From assembly GCF_000209165.1 (NCBI RefSeq), contig NC_009046.1, positions 1,660,954 through 1,724,953 on the forward strand: DNA of 64,000 bases, read 5' to 3'. A program made the position numbers and the translations under genes. Below the pieces are notes generated by a model. It ran no database searches. It was given only the letters and a program-made list of their open reading frames with translations, and was not told the DNA's origin. Below are positions 11,472-29,800 of the stretch, piece by piece. The stretch's first letter is position 1. Every line of letters begins with the position of its first letter. The stretch comes from Scheffersomyces stipitis CBS 6054 (lineage: Eukaryota > Ascomycota > Pichiomycetes > Serinales > Debaryomycetaceae).

Positions 11472-12312
11472 AATGTAACTATATTATTGATTGAACGGTT
11501 GTAGGCTGCAAATAGATTGTTCAAAAAAACACAGGTGCTTTGTCAATTATCCTGGCTTAATTCTATTTGTTCATGAATTCACATGAACGATACCAACACC
11601 AGCAATCTATACAGAAGTTGTCTGATTCAAAGAATGCTTCACACTTTCTACGCAATACTAATACCAGTCGCTTTCATCAATTTCAGTAAAAATATCAAAA
11701 TATGTATCGTTCTGTAAATGACTCCATTCTCTACATCTACTATTCTACAGTTTCCAGTCCGTACTTTTCATTTATTCCTTTTATGAACTGATCAATATAG
11801 ACAGCCTCAGATAATCATTCACATCACAATAATGTGGTGATGGACGGCCGTGATGTTTTCCACAGAGCCCGCCAGAAGGCGAGTCGCAAGGCGAGCCTCG
11901 CATCGCTGCAACGGATGAATTAACTATAGCCTCTCTTCATTGACTGTTATAGTTGATAGAGAAGTAAAAGCTAATCTGATCTCACTGGGGCGGTCCCAAA
12001 TGTTTAAATATTCCCCACTAGTGGGCGGGTAACCGCGCCAATTCTAACGAAAAATTTTCGATTCTGAATACAGACATTTTTTAGCAGCACCTTCATAGTT
12101 AAAGATCTACCACTGGAGATCCACTTTTCTCTGGAAATATCCACATATTACAGAGCTTCAGCGCTGGTGGTTTGGGAGTGTCAATATTTAGTATACGCAA
12201 GAAGCATTAGAAGTCGAGATCAGCCCTTTCACACCTTTTTGGCAATTTGAAAATCTTTCTACTCAATTTTTAGCACCCATTTTACATAGAAAGGCTACTA
12301 TCTTGAAGAAAT

Positions 12313-15300
12313 ATGTCTCATGCTGACTTAGAAGCAATAGGGTGGGACCAATTGAAGCCCAACGTGGAAAGAATCATTTCTGACTCTTTAACAAGCCGTC
12401 GTGTTCCTGTTTTGAAAAGAATCAGAGCTCTTGTAGTTGAAAAATCTATTGTCGATGACGATTTGAAGACGATTTCATTACCATTGCTCAAGACTTATAA
12501 TTTCTATCAAGATGCCAACTCGCGTAACGAACTCTTGACCACTTTAGAAGCAATTGTCCATGCTGATTCCGTTTTTTTGTCTCACTTTATTAAGTTCATT
12601 TATAGCCAAACTGCTGCTAAAGTCAACTCGGCTCTTGCATTGACCGATTACATGACTCTTTTGAACTGGACGAACAAATTTGCTATCTTGGCAGCTGAAT
12701 TAGATCCTTCCAATAATGACTTGATTTCCTCTTTAGTGGAATCAAGAGCTGCCATCTTGTACAATTGCATCTGTAGCTCTTCGGGAGTCAGTAAGTACCA
12801 TCTTCAGCATCGTAATAGAGTCCATGATTCCGTGCTAAGCTCAGCCAGAACCTCTATCGTTGACGCCTTCTTTATAAGGTCCGATGAAAAACGGGTGTTG
12901 GAGGTTATTGTAAGCACTTTGGTTGCGTCAAAGTTGCCCAGTGATACCATCTTGGTTTACTTGGGTGTCTTATCTAATGCATTGTTCGATTTGAGCCCAG
13001 TCAAACCAGGTGTGGCAGAATACTTTACGGAAAACAAGGTTCAGGTAATAGAATACTTATCCAATCAAGTTCTTTTAGCTAAAGTAGCACCTTCAGTTGC
13101 CTCATTAGAAATATTTGGTTCTTACGTTGCTCAATATCTCACTGAAGAAGATTTATCCAAAACTATTCAGCCAATAGTCGACAAGGCTATTTTGAGGTCT
13201 TCTGAGAACTCTTTTGGAATTGTTTTGCCCATATTTTTCAAGCATGTCAGTACCGAAATAAACCTCAGCGAACTTCTTGTCAATTCTAAGTTGTTGCTGT
13301 CAATTTTGTCGGCATTCAAGTCCACCAAGGAAAATGTTAGAAGTGGAGCCTTTTCAACTTTGGAAGCCATAGTTTCCAAACACTTTGTAGGATCGTCAGA
13401 TGATTCTACGTCTAAGTTCGTAAACGAAATTTTGAAGGCTATTAAGACCACCACCAATAACGATTCCAAATTTCTCATTGCAAAATCTTTGGCACTTTTG
13501 AAAAACATTGCTATTGGAAATTCTATAGAAATTTTGGATGGCTTAGGTCCATTGATTGTTAAAGATCAAAACGAAATCTCATTAGGTAGTTTGGTTGGAA
13601 CTTATATATTGCATCTCCAACAGTTGATTCAATCCGACGAAGTAAGAGAAGAGCAATTATCCAAATTTGTGAAACAAACCCAAACAGGATTGAGTGACAA
13701 GAAATTATCGTTGAGGAGGATCTGGTTCTGTGAATTGGGAGATTCTTTGTATGATACCAGGAAACCTAATTCCAATTTGACATTTTTGATTAAGACAATA
13801 TATCCTGCTTTACTCAAGTCCTTTGACGAAGCGCAACAATCTCCTTTACCTACGGTTGCTAACAAGGGAATTAGTGCCGCTTATGTTACGATTGCATTAA
13901 CCAGCATTTTCAAAGATTCGATTGGTTCGCTTGATACTTCCAAGGTATTTGAAGGATTACTGTCCTCAAATTCAGATAAGCCACATATTTTGACTGATGC
14001 TAAGGTATACAGCAAACTCAGTGGTGAAGTCGAATTTAAGTGGGCATTAAGAGCGTTGAAAGAGTTCGCATCTAATATTGAAAATCTCGACCAATTTCAT
14101 CAAGATCAATTTGCTAATGCTTGGGTATACTTCTTGATCTCTTCGAATGTTCCTTCGAGTCAAAGATTGTATGCTAGAAGTTTGGTGAAATTATTTATTG
14201 CGTCAAATCCTGCCAAGTTCAGCAATTTGCTTATTGACTCCATATTTTTGAATTTGAAAGTGGCTGCTGATGACAAGAGATTAAACTTCAAAGATCTCTC
14301 GCCACTATTATCTACTATTACTCAAATAGAAGGAGAATCTGACTTGATACAAGAAAACTTGGTAAGAGTTATAGCTATTGCTGGTACTGAAGAAATACCA
14401 ATAAAGAATGGATGGGTCGGCTTGGCCCAAAGAAGTCAATCCGATGTCGCCAATATCGTGAAAACTCACCACAAGAAGATAATTGATAGTTGCTTGCAAA
14501 TATTAAATGAGGTTGATACCGACAGTATTTTGGCCAAAGGCGCAGTTAAGGCTCTTGGTGTACTAGCATTTATTCTTCCAGAAATTGTTTCACCTTTATT
14601 AACTGAAATTATTAGAAGAAATTTGGATTGCAAGAGATTCGACGTCGTTGATAGTGATTCTTTGAAGATATGGAGAGGCCCTGAAGGTCAACTTGTTGTT
14701 GACATTTTCAGCCAAGGGAAGAAAGTCTTCGATGACAAGAATTCCAAGGATTATGAAATGAAGAAATGGGAAGAATCTTTGAAAAGAGAAATCGCCATTA
14801 AGAACAGCGGCACACAAAGGAAGCTTTCTAAAGAAGAACAAGTCCTTGCAAATGAGCAGTTAGCTAAAGAATCCACCATCAGAAACGAAGTTCAAGAAGT
14901 TGTGAAGACTATTTCTTATACGTTACCTATTGTCAATCAACTAATTTCTGGTGCTTCCTTAGTGGATAATGGCTCCAAATCGTGGTACCCAGTTTCCATT
15001 TATAGGTTATTGGACTTAAGTAGAAATCCATTCCTGCAAGAAGTCTTCGGCAATAGAATTATTGAGTCTTTCTTGAAATTATCAGAATTAGTCTCTCCTA
15101 GATTAGGACAATTGAAGTCCTTTGTTGGTGTCGCTACCCTCAGAATCAATAATGTTGAAGGCTTACCATCGAACTATAAGGATGAACCTCTCTTGAATTT
15201 GGTGGGAAGATTACTCTTCAGAATTAAGATTCTTGCCGATCAAAATCCCTTGGATTCTATTTCACTTTCTTATATCTTACCATTGTTGACAAAGGTGTTG

Positions 15301-18300
15301 CAAATCGGTAAACAAGTTGCTATCAAGAATTCTACGAAGCAAGCTGTTACGTCTGAGTTTGTAAACGAAGACCAGGAAGAAGAGCAGTTATTGTTAGCAA
15401 TTGAAATCATTGCAGCGCATTCAGAAGCATTTGAAGATGATTCTATACCAAGAGATAGAATTTTAGAAGTCTTGCTTTCATTGATGAGATTGCCTTCCAA
15501 GTCAAAGATTGCCAAAGATTGCTTCCTTTCTATGGGTCAACATATTGCTATCAACTTTACCAATGCAGATTTGTCAATCTTTTTTGACAACATTGTTATC
15601 CCTGAACTTTTCGTTAGAACTGCTGTTTTGGAGAGTTTGGATTCAGAATTTGATTTACATGGCGCAATAGATTATTCAAGCGAGTTGTGGATTGCTGCTC
15701 ACGATAATGATACAAATTCTGCGGAAATCGCTGCTACAATTTGGGAAGACAACGACCTTAGGGTTGTTGATGATGCTCCACAAAGACTCTTGAATTTTTC
15801 AGGTAACAAGGATTCAGGTATAAGATTGTCTATTGCCAAGGCTATTGTTTCTGCAGTAGGTATTCTCCAGAAACAGGGCGACTCGGAAATTTTCGAGAAG
15901 ACTATTGATTCATTAATCAAACTTTACCACATTAAAAAGAATCCCCCGGCAGCGGCCTTGGATCGATTTGGATTGGTTATCAAGTCTACAGCTGACCAAA
16001 GAGACACATGGGAAGAAAGATCTACTATTGCTTTGACATTGAAACTATTAGCTCCTTTCTTCAATTCCCGATCCATTGAGAGAATATTCAAATTCTTTGT
16101 GATCGAGGAAGCCTTGGGTGACAAAGAAGACTTGGTTCGTCAAGAATTACAGGAAGCTGGAGTGGAAATCATCAATTCGCACGGTTCAGATAATGTTGAA
16201 AAGTTGATTCCTATCTTTGAAGAAAATCTTGCTGCTAAAGATCAACGTTCCAAGATTCAAGACAATATTAAAGAATGTGTTATTATCTTGTATGGTTCTT
16301 TAGCTCGTCATTTGGATCCATCTGATGATAGACTTCAAGTTATCATTGATAGATTGATAAAGACTCTTTCGACTCCTTCAGAAGATGTTCAATTTGCTGT
16401 TGCAAAGTGTATTGCTCCATTGACAAAGTACATTGAACCACAATTGCAAGAGTACTTCGATAGGTTATTTGAGAAGTTGTTCGACGGGAAAACCTATGCA
16501 TCTCGCAGAGGTGCTGCGTATGGTATTGCTGGTCTAGTCAAAGGTTATGGTATCAAGGCATTGTCTTCTTATGATATCGTAAGAACATTGACTGATGCAT
16601 CCGATGACAAGAAAAATCCTAATCGTAGAGAGGGTGTTTCTATTGCCTTTGAATGTTTCTCTTTGTTGTTAGGAAAGTATTTTGAACCATACGTCATTGA
16701 AGTATTGCCTATCATTTTGAAGTCTTTGGGTGATCCAGTCCCAGAAGTTAGAGAAGCTACTGATTCAGCTGCCAAACAAATCATGAGAAACACAACTTCT
16801 TTTGGTGTCAAGAAGTTAATTCCTTTGGCTATTTCTAACTTGGATGAAATTGCCTGGAGATCCAAGAAGGGTTCTGTGGAATTATTAGGTTCAATGGCCT
16901 ATTTGGACCCAACTCAATTGTCCTCGTCTTTGTCTACAATTATTCCTGAAATTGTTGGTGTATTGAATGACACCCATAAGGAAGTTAGAAAAGCAGGTGA
17001 ACAGTCTTTGAAGAGATTTGGTGAAGTTATCCGTAACCCGGAGATTCAAGCTATTGTTCCTCATTTGATCAATGCCATCGGCGATCCTACTAAGTACACT
17101 GATGATGCTCTTGACAAACTTATAAAGACGCAATTCGTCCATTACATCGATGGTCCTTCTTTAGCATTGATTATCCATGTCATCCATAGAGGGATGAAAG
17201 AAAGATCTGCTGCAACGAAGAAGAAGGCATGTCAAATTGTCGGTAACATGGCAATTTTGGTGGATTCAAAAGATCTTCTACCATATTTGAACGAATTGGT
17301 ATCAGAATTAGAAATTGCCATGGTGGATCCAGTTCCCGCAACCAGATCTACTGCTGCTAGAGCTTTGGGATCGTTAGTTGAAAGGTTAGGAGAAGAACAA
17401 TTCCCAGACTTGATTCCTCGTCTCTTGGACACTCTTCAAGACAGCTCCAAGGCTGGGGATCGTCTTGGTTCCGCACAGGCCTTATCCGAAGTTATTTGTG
17501 GTCTTGGTATCAATAAGTTGGAAGACTTATTGCCTACTATCTTATCGAATGCCACTTCTCCACGTAATCATGTTCGTGCTGGTTTCGTGCCATTGCTTCT
17601 TTTCTTACCTGTTTGTTTCGGTTCTCAATTTGCTCCTTACTTGAACCGTATCATCCCTCCAATATTAAATGGCTTGGCTGATATGGACGAAGATATCAGA
17701 GAGACTGCTTTAAGAGCTGGTAGATTGATTGTCAAGAACTACGCTAAGAAGGCTGTCGATTTGTTATTACCAGAACTAGAGAATGGTTTATCTGACTCCA
17801 GCTACAGAATCCGTCTTTCGTCTGTTGAACTTACAGGAGACTTATTATTCCAAATCACCGGTATTTCTGGTAAGAATGAGATCAGTGAGGAAAGTGAATT
17901 CTCTGGTGAAGTAAACAAGACCCTTGTAGAGGTTCTTGGACAAGAAAGAAGAGACAGAGTCCTTTCGTCTTTGTTTGTCTGCCGTTCCGATGTAGCAGGT
18001 ATTGTTCGTAATGCCGCCGTTGATATTTGGAAGGCTTTGGTAGCTAACACTCCTAGGACCGTGAAGGAGATCTTGCCTTCATTAACATCTATAATTGTTA
18101 GAAGATTGGCTTCCAGTGATGAAACTCACAGAACAATTGCAGCTAATACGTTGGGAGAGATGGTTCGCCGTGTTGGAGCAAATGCTTTGTCGCAATTGTT
18201 GCCTACTTTAGAAGAATCATTGGTTTCAAGTGATAGTGATGCCAAGCAAGGTATTTGTATTGCTTTGACAGAATTGATTAGATCTACTCAGCATGATGGT

Positions 18301-20478
18301 CTTGTCGAATATCAAGACGAGTTTATTCGAATTATTAGGGATTCTCTTGTTGACTCTGCTCCGGGCGTTAGAGAGGCCGCTGCCCAAACTTTCGAAGCTT
18401 TGCAAGAGGAATTAGGCAAGGTCGTTATTGACGAAATCTTACCACACTTGTTGACTATGTTGGAATCTGATGATTCTCAACCAGCATTATTGGCCTTGCA
18501 AGATATCATGGCCACAAAATCTGATGTCATTTTCCCAATTTTGATTCCGTCCTTGTTGTCTCCACCAATTGATGCATTCAAGGCCAATGCACTTTCTTCT
18601 TTAGCTTCTGTTGCAGGATCGGCCCTTTACAAGCGTTTGTCCTTGATTATCAACACTCTTGTTAATGCTGTTATCGATTCTAAGGCAGGACCTGAAGAAA
18701 CACAAAATGAAATTAAGGAATCTTTCGACAAGATCTTATTGTCTATTGATGATGATGAAGGTGTTCACACTCTTATGCAACAATTATTGGCCTTGGTTAA
18801 GCATGAAGATGCTGCCAAGAGAGCTGTAATCTACGAAAGATTGGGTAACTTCTTTACTCATACGAACCTAGACTACTCGGTATACTTGGTGGACATGATT
18901 TCTCAGTTCATTTTATCTCTTGGTGATAAATCTCCAGAAGTTGTGCAAGGTACATTTGATGCTTTGAGTGCTTTGGTTAAGAGGCAACCCAAGGAGTCTT
19001 TGGAGAAGTTGGTGAAGCCAGCACGTCAAGCTTTGGAACTCACTGGTGTCAGAGGAGAAGAGTTAGCCGGTTTCAAATTGGCAAAGGGTCCAAGTTGTGT
19101 CCTTCCAATCTTCTCTCATGGATTGATGTACGGTAACTCCGAGCAGAAAGAAGCTTCTGCTTTAGCCATAGCTGATATTATCGACAAAACTCCTGCTTTA
19201 AACTTGAAACCATTTGCCACTACTATCACCGGTCCTTTGATTCGTGTCGTTGGTGAAAAGGTTCTGAGTGACATTAAGGCTGCTATTTTGATTGCATTGA
19301 ACAGCTTACTTCTTAAGATTCCTCAATTTTTGAGGCCATTTATTCCACAATTACAAAGAACTTTTGTCAGATCCTTGTCTGATTCAACTAATGAAGTTTT
19401 GAGAGCTAGAGCTGTTGTTGCCCTTGGAACTTTGATTGAATTCCAGCCAAGAGTTGATTCCTTGGTGGCTGAATTGGTTGCTGGCACTAAGAACGCTTTT
19501 GAACAAGGTGTCAAGACTTCTATGTTGAAGGGTATCTTGGAAGTTGTCAATAGAGCCGGTAAGAACATGAGCGAAGCCTCTAAAACCTCTGTCATGACTT
19601 TAGTCGAAGATGAAATTACGTTGGTTGATGACAAGTCGGCCGTTTCCTACGCTAGATTGATTGGTTCCTTATCCAGGATCCTTTCTTCTGAAGAAGCTAC
19701 TAATATCATCAAGTCTAAGATATTGGACAAGCCTAATAACTGTAACGACAAGTTCTGTGTTTTGTCTATCAACTCTTTCTTGAGGTATTCTCCGGGACAC
19801 GTCTTCCATACTGGTATCTTGGACGAGATTGTCAATTTCATTGTCAACTGCTCTGATTCCAGTATTGACTATGTTAGTGACAATGCCACTGTAGCCATTG
19901 GTAAGCTTTTGATTCTTCATGGCGAGAGCAATTCTCCAGTCTTGAAGAATGATCAGGCTTCAGAAAAACGCTATGAAATTGACGAAGAGAGCCTTGATAA
20001 GTTGGTTAATCAAATCGCTACAACAGCTATCAGTCCTGTTTCAAACTCGCCTGATACTAGAAGATTGTCTTTGGTTGTTATCAGAACAGTTGCTAGATTC
20101 CAATATGAACTGATCGTCAAGCCTAACTGGGATATCTTAGCTCCAAGTGTGTTTGCTTGTATTCGCGATCCAATAATTCCAATCAAGTTAGCTGCCGAAA
20201 AGGCTTTCTTAAGTGTTTTCAACTTAGTTGAAGATATCGAAATGACTCAATTCCATGAATGGTTTGATAGCAAGACTGAAATCAACACTATTACTGGTAC
20301 TTCGATTGTACCAAGATCTATCGGTGACTACACCAAGAGAGTTGCCTCTAGGTTGGCTGGAGTTGAAAGAGAGAGAATTGAAGCTGGTGGTGATGAAGAA
20401 ACAATGTTCTCGGACAGATTTGAAGATGAAAACGAAGTCTGGGCAGTCGGTGGCATTGAAATTGCACCTACTTCTTAA
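12313..20478 (+). CDS. GCN1: Gcn1, HEAT-repeat activator of Gcn2 kinase
   Basis: A single uninterrupted 2721-residue frame from ATG 12313, matching the size of yeast Gcn1 (about 2670). The whole protein is built of helical HEAT-like repeats. The central third (about residues 1300-2000) has the characteristic eEF3-like HEAT array with repeated motifs such as DPVPEVRE, DPVPATRS and DMDEDIRE. The later segment containing TGPLIRVVGEK corresponds to the part of Gcn1 that contacts the RWD domain of Gcn2. Gcn1 binds stalled or collided ribosomes and lets uncharged tRNA activate Gcn2, which phosphorylates eIF2alpha and turns on general amino-acid control. It acts in the cytosol with Gcn20. CTG codons are very sparse among several hundred leucine-type codons. 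It converges on MIG1, with about 230 bp between the stop codons. Confidence 0.96.
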   Translation: MSHADLEAIGWDQLKPNVERIISDSLTSRRVPVLKRIRALVVEKSIVDDDLKTISLPLLKTYNFYQDANSRNELLTTLEAIVHADSVFLSHFIKFIYSQTAAKVNSALALTDYMTLLNWTNKFAILAAELDPSNNDLISSLVESRAAILYNCICSSSGVSKYHLQHRNRVHDSVLSSARTSIVDAFFIRSDEKRVLEVIVSTLVASKLPSDTILVYLGVLSNALFDLSPVKPGVAEYFTENKVQVIEYLSNQVLLAKVAPSVASLEIFGSYVAQYLTEEDLSKTIQPIVDKAILRSSENSFGIVLPIFFKHVSTEINLSELLVNSKLLLSILSAFKSTKENVRSGAFSTLEAIVSKHFVGSSDDSTSKFVNEILKAIKTTTNNDSKFLIAKSLALLKNIAIGNSIEILDGLGPLIVKDQNEISLGSLVGTYILHLQQLIQSDEVREEQLSKFVKQTQTGLSDKKLSLRRIWFCELGDSLYDTRKPNSNLTFLIKTIYPALLKSFDEAQQSPLPTVANKGISAAYVTIALTSIFKDSIGSLDTSKVFEGLLSSNSDKPHILTDAKVYSKLSGEVEFKWALRALKEFASNIENLDQFHQDQFANAWVYFLISSNVPSSQRLYARSLVKLFIASNPAKFSNLLIDSIFLNLKVAADDKRLNFKDLSPLLSTITQIEGESDLIQENLVRVIAIAGTEEIPIKNGWVGLAQRSQSDVANIVKTHHKKIIDSCLQILNEVDTDSILAKGAVKALGVLAFILPEIVSPLLTEIIRRNLDCKRFDVVDSDSLKIWRGPEGQLVVDIFSQGKKVFDDKNSKDYEMKKWEESLKREIAIKNSGTQRKLSKEEQVLANEQLAKESTIRNEVQEVVKTISYTLPIVNQLISGASLVDNGSKSWYPVSIYRLLDLSRNPFLQEVFGNRIIESFLKLSELVSPRLGQLKSFVGVATLRINNVEGLPSNYKDEPLLNLVGRLLFRIKILADQNPLDSISLSYILPLLTKVLQIGKQVAIKNSTKQAVTSEFVNEDQEEEQLLLAIEIIAAHSEAFEDDSIPRDRILEVLLSLMRLPSKSKIAKDCFLSMGQHIAINFTNADLSIFFDNIVIPELFVRTAVLESLDSEFDLHGAIDYSSELWIAAHDNDTNSAEIAATIWEDNDLRVVDDAPQRLLNFSGNKDSGIRLSIAKAIVSAVGILQKQGDSEIFEKTIDSLIKLYHIKKNPPAAALDRFGLVIKSTADQRDTWEERSTIALTLKLLAPFFNSRSIERIFKFFVIEEALGDKEDLVRQELQEAGVEIINSHGSDNVEKLIPIFEENLAAKDQRSKIQDNIKECVIILYGSLARHLDPSDDRLQVIIDRLIKTLSTPSEDVQFAVAKCIAPLTKYIEPQLQEYFDRLFEKLFDGKTYASRRGAAYGIAGLVKGYGIKALSSYDIVRTLTDASDDKKNPNRREGVSIAFECFSLLLGKYFEPYVIEVLPIILKSLGDPVPEVREATDSAAKQIMRNTTSFGVKKLIPLAISNLDEIAWRSKKGSVELLGSMAYLDPTQLSSSLSTIIPEIVGVLNDTHKEVRKAGEQSLKRFGEVIRNPEIQAIVPHLINAIGDPTKYTDDALDKLIKTQFVHYIDGPSLALIIHVIHRGMKERSAATKKKACQIVGNMAILVDSKDLLPYLNELVSELEIAMVDPVPATRSTAARALGSLVERLGEEQFPDLIPRLLDTLQDSSKAGDRLGSAQALSEVICGLGINKLEDLLPTILSNATSPRNHVRAGFVPLLLFLPVCFGSQFAPYLNRIIPPILNGLADMDEDIRETALRAGRLIVKNYAKKAVDLLLPELENGLSDSSYRIRLSSVELTGDLLFQITGISGKNEISEESEFSGEVNKTLVEVLGQERRDRVLSSLFVCRSDVAGIVRNAAVDIWKALVANTPRTVKEILPSLTSIIVRRLASSDETHRTIAANTLGEMVRRVGANALSQLLPTLEESLVSSDSDAKQGICIALTELIRSTQHDGLVEYQDEFIRIIRDSLVDSAPGVREAAAQTFEALQEELGKVVIDEILPHLLTMLESDDSQPALLALQDIMATKSDVIFPILIPSLLSPPIDAFKANALSSLASVAGSALYKRLSLIINTLVNAVIDSKAGPEETQNEIKESFDKILLSIDDDEGVHTLMQQLLALVKHEDAAKRAVIYERLGNFFTHTNLDYSVYLVDMISQFILSLGDKSPEVVQGTFDALSALVKRQPKESLEKLVKPARQALELTGVRGEELAGFKLAKGPSCVLPIFSHGLMYGNSEQKEASALAIADIIDKTPALNLKPFATTITGPLIRVVGEKVLSDIKAAILIALNSLLLKIPQFLRPFIPQLQRTFVRSLSDSTNEVLRARAVVALGTLIEFQPRVDSLVAELVAGTKNAFEQGVKTSMLKGILEVVNRAGKNMSEASKTSVMTLVEDEITLVDDKSAVSYARLIGSLSRILSSEEATNIIKSKILDKPNNCNDKFCVLSINSFLRYSPGHVFHTGILDEIVNFIVNCSDSSIDYVSDNATVAIGKLLILHGESNSPVLKNDQASEKRYEIDEESLDKLVNQIATTAISPVSNSPDTRRLSLVVIRTVARFQYELIVKPNWDILAPSVFACIRDPIIPIKLAAEKAFLSVFNLVEDIEMTQFHEWFDSKTEINTITGTSIVPRSIGDYTKRVASRLAGVERERIEAGGDEETMFSDRFEDENEVWAVGGIEIAPTS

Positions 20479-20709
20479 AGGAAAATTAGATAGTATAGAC
20501 ATATTTAAAACCTAATAAGACATACTTTACATTATGTACAATATACAAAGAATTATATTAACATTTATAAAAGACCAACCCCAATAGAAAAATGAAAGAA
20601 AACAAGCGGAAAGCAAGATAGTCATACAAGTAATAGCACATTTTTTTCCTGTAACCTATAATACAGTGCAATAACAGAAGTTCTTATTTAGAATGTGACG
20701 AGTGTCCTA

Positions 20710-26846
<6,137 letters not shown>

Positions 26847-29800
26847 ATGTTATTCCGCAAGTTCATAACGGTGGCAGTTTTGCTGTTGTCGAGCTTAGTA
26901 ACTGCACAAGAAATAACTGAAAACACTGTCGACAGAGGGACCATTAATCTTGGAGTCGGAGACCTTGATATCGACCCAGGTGTCTATTACTCAATTGTAG
27001 ATGTGGCTCTTGTTGCCTTGGTTGGAGGGCTTGATGTGGGAGCCGGTTCTGGATTTTACGTCACAGGTACGAGCCCTCTTTTAGGTTCCACTGTCACTCT
27101 TACAGCTCCACTTGGAACGTTAGTGAATAATGGTATAGTTGCGTTTAACTCAATTCGTTCAAGTCTTACAGGTACAGGCTATAGTCTTGGTGGGGCTTCA
27201 TTTACAAACAATGGGGAAATGTATTTCGGAGGAAATGGTTTAATTTCTGCATTACCAAATGTTAGTCTTACTGCCCCAGATTTCACCAACAGTGCCGGCG
27301 CTTTGTTGGTTTTCTACCAATCTACAAGAGGCTCTGGTACTGTTGTATTGGGAGCTGTGACGCCAATTACAAATGATGGTCAGATCTGTTTCTATAATGA
27401 AGTTTACCAACAGACCACTTCAATTCAAGGTGGTGGTTGCATGACTGCTAATCAAGATTCAAGTATTTATCTTACATCTCTCCTCAATACTGTTGATCAA
27501 GATCAAACCTTCTACTTGGCAGATTCGGAATCCACGCTCCAGACATCTCCGATTACTTTGTCGGCAGACACCCCTATTGTTGTAGGAGGTTTTGGTGGAG
27601 GGAATGCTCTTGGTTTGGATACTGCTCTTAGACCAAATCTCTTGGGTGGGCCCTACGATTATGACCCAAACACCGGTATTTTGACAGTTTATGGATTAGC
27701 TTCGACAGCTCTAATTCCAATGCTTCAGCAGTACGATATTGGTACTGGCTACGATCCCAGTAAATTTGGTACCACAACTATCAATAGTCCCGGTGTATTG
27801 CCAGGTGGCGGAGTCACATATTCGGATGATCCACCAAACCCTCCACCTTCTAACTGTCAGCCATGCAAAATGCTTCCAGACGCTCCAGGAATTGACCCAA
27901 CCGAGACAACTACTACTACTACTGTTACTAACACTGATGGTAGCGTTTGCACTGAAATTGACGATATTCTCATCTCCACGAGTGACGATGGCAGTTGGTT
28001 TACTTCAACAAGCACTATTAGCAATATCTGCCAACAGCCAACTGAATACACCACAACTTTCACTACCACCAATGATGATGGTTCAGTTTCTACTGAAACC
28101 GGTGATGTGTTGATCTCTACTGATTCTGACGGAAGTTGGTACACTACCACTTCTATTATCACTGCAGAAGAACCAACTGAGTACACTACCACCTTCACTA
28201 CCACCAATGATGATGGTTCGGTTTCTACTGAAACCGGTGATGTGTTGATCTCTACTGATTCTGACGGAAGTTGGTACACTACCACTTCTATTATCACTGC
28301 AGAAGAACCAACTGAGTACACTACCACCTTCACTACCACCAATGATGATGGTTCAGTTTCTACTGAAACTGGTGATGTTCTCATTTCTACTGATTCTGAC
28401 GGAAGTTGGTACACTACCACTTCTATTATCACTGCCGAAGAACCAACTGAGTACACTACCACCTTCACTACCACCAATGATGATGGTTCAGTTTCTACTG
28501 AAACCGGTGATGTGTTGATCTCTACTGATTCTGACGGAAGTTGGTTCACTACCACTTCTATTATCACTGCAGAAGAACCAACTGAGTACACTACCACCTT
28601 CACTACCACCAATGATGATGGTTCAGTTTCTACTGAAACCGGTGATGTGTTGATCTCTACTGATTCTGACGGAAGTTGGTACACTACCACTTCTATTATC
28701 ACTGCAGAAGAACCAACTGAGTACACTACCACCTTCACTACCACCAATGATGATGGTTCAGTTTCTACTGAAACCGGTGATGTGTTGATCTCTACTGATT
28801 CTGACGGAAGTTGGTACACTACCACTTCTATTATCACTGCCGAAGAACCAACTGAGTACACTACAACTTTCACTACCACCAATGATGATGGTTCAGTTTC
28901 TACTGAAACTGGTGATGTTCTCATTTCTACTGATTCTGACGGAAGTTGGTACACTACCACTTCTATTATCACTGCAGAAGAACCAACTGAGTACACTACA
29001 ACTTTCACTACCACCAATGATGATGGTTCAGTTTCTACTGAAACCGGTGATGTTCTCATTTCTACTGATTCTGACGGAAGTTGGTACACTACCACTTCTA
29101 TTATCACTGCAGAAGAACCAACTGAATACACCACAACTTTCACCACCACCAATGATGATGGTTCAGTTTCTACTGAAACCGGTGATGTGTTGATCTCTAC
29201 TGATTCTGACGGAAGTTGGTACACTACCACTTCTATTATCACTGCCGAAGAACCAACTGAGTACACTACAACTTTCACTACCACCAATGATGATGGTTCA
29301 GTTTCTACTGAAACTGGTGATGTTCTCATTTCTACTGATTCTGACGGAAGTTGGTACACTACCACTTCTATTATCACTGCAGAAGAACCAACTGAGTACA
29401 CTACAACTTTCACTACCACCAATGATGATGGTTCAGTTTCTACTGAAACCGGTGATGTGTTGATCTCTACTGATTCTGACGGAAGTTGGTACACTACCAC
29501 TTCTATTATCACTGCCGAAGAACCAACTGAATACACTACAACTTTCACTACCACCAATGATGATGGTTCAGTTTCTACTGAAACCGGTGATGTGTTGATC
29601 TCTACTGATTCTGACGGAAGTTGGTACACTACCACTTCTATTATCACTGCAGAAGAACCAACTGAGTACACTACCACCTTCACTACCACCAATGATGATG
29701 GTTCGGTTTCTACTGAAACCGGTGATGTGTTGATCTCTACTGATTCTGACGGAAGTTGGTACACTACCACTTCTATTATCACTGCAGAAGAACCAACTGA

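Larger units (their letters stand above)
11122..12312. other. CTH2-GCN1 intergenic region
   Basis: Contains the probable 3' UTR of the CCCH gene (AU-rich to about 11,480) and the GCN1 promoter. A GC-rich patch at about 11,840-11,910 and a perfect 12-base palindrome CCCACTAGTGGG at 12,014-12,025 stand out from the AT-rich background. No gene is supported. Confidence 0.5.
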
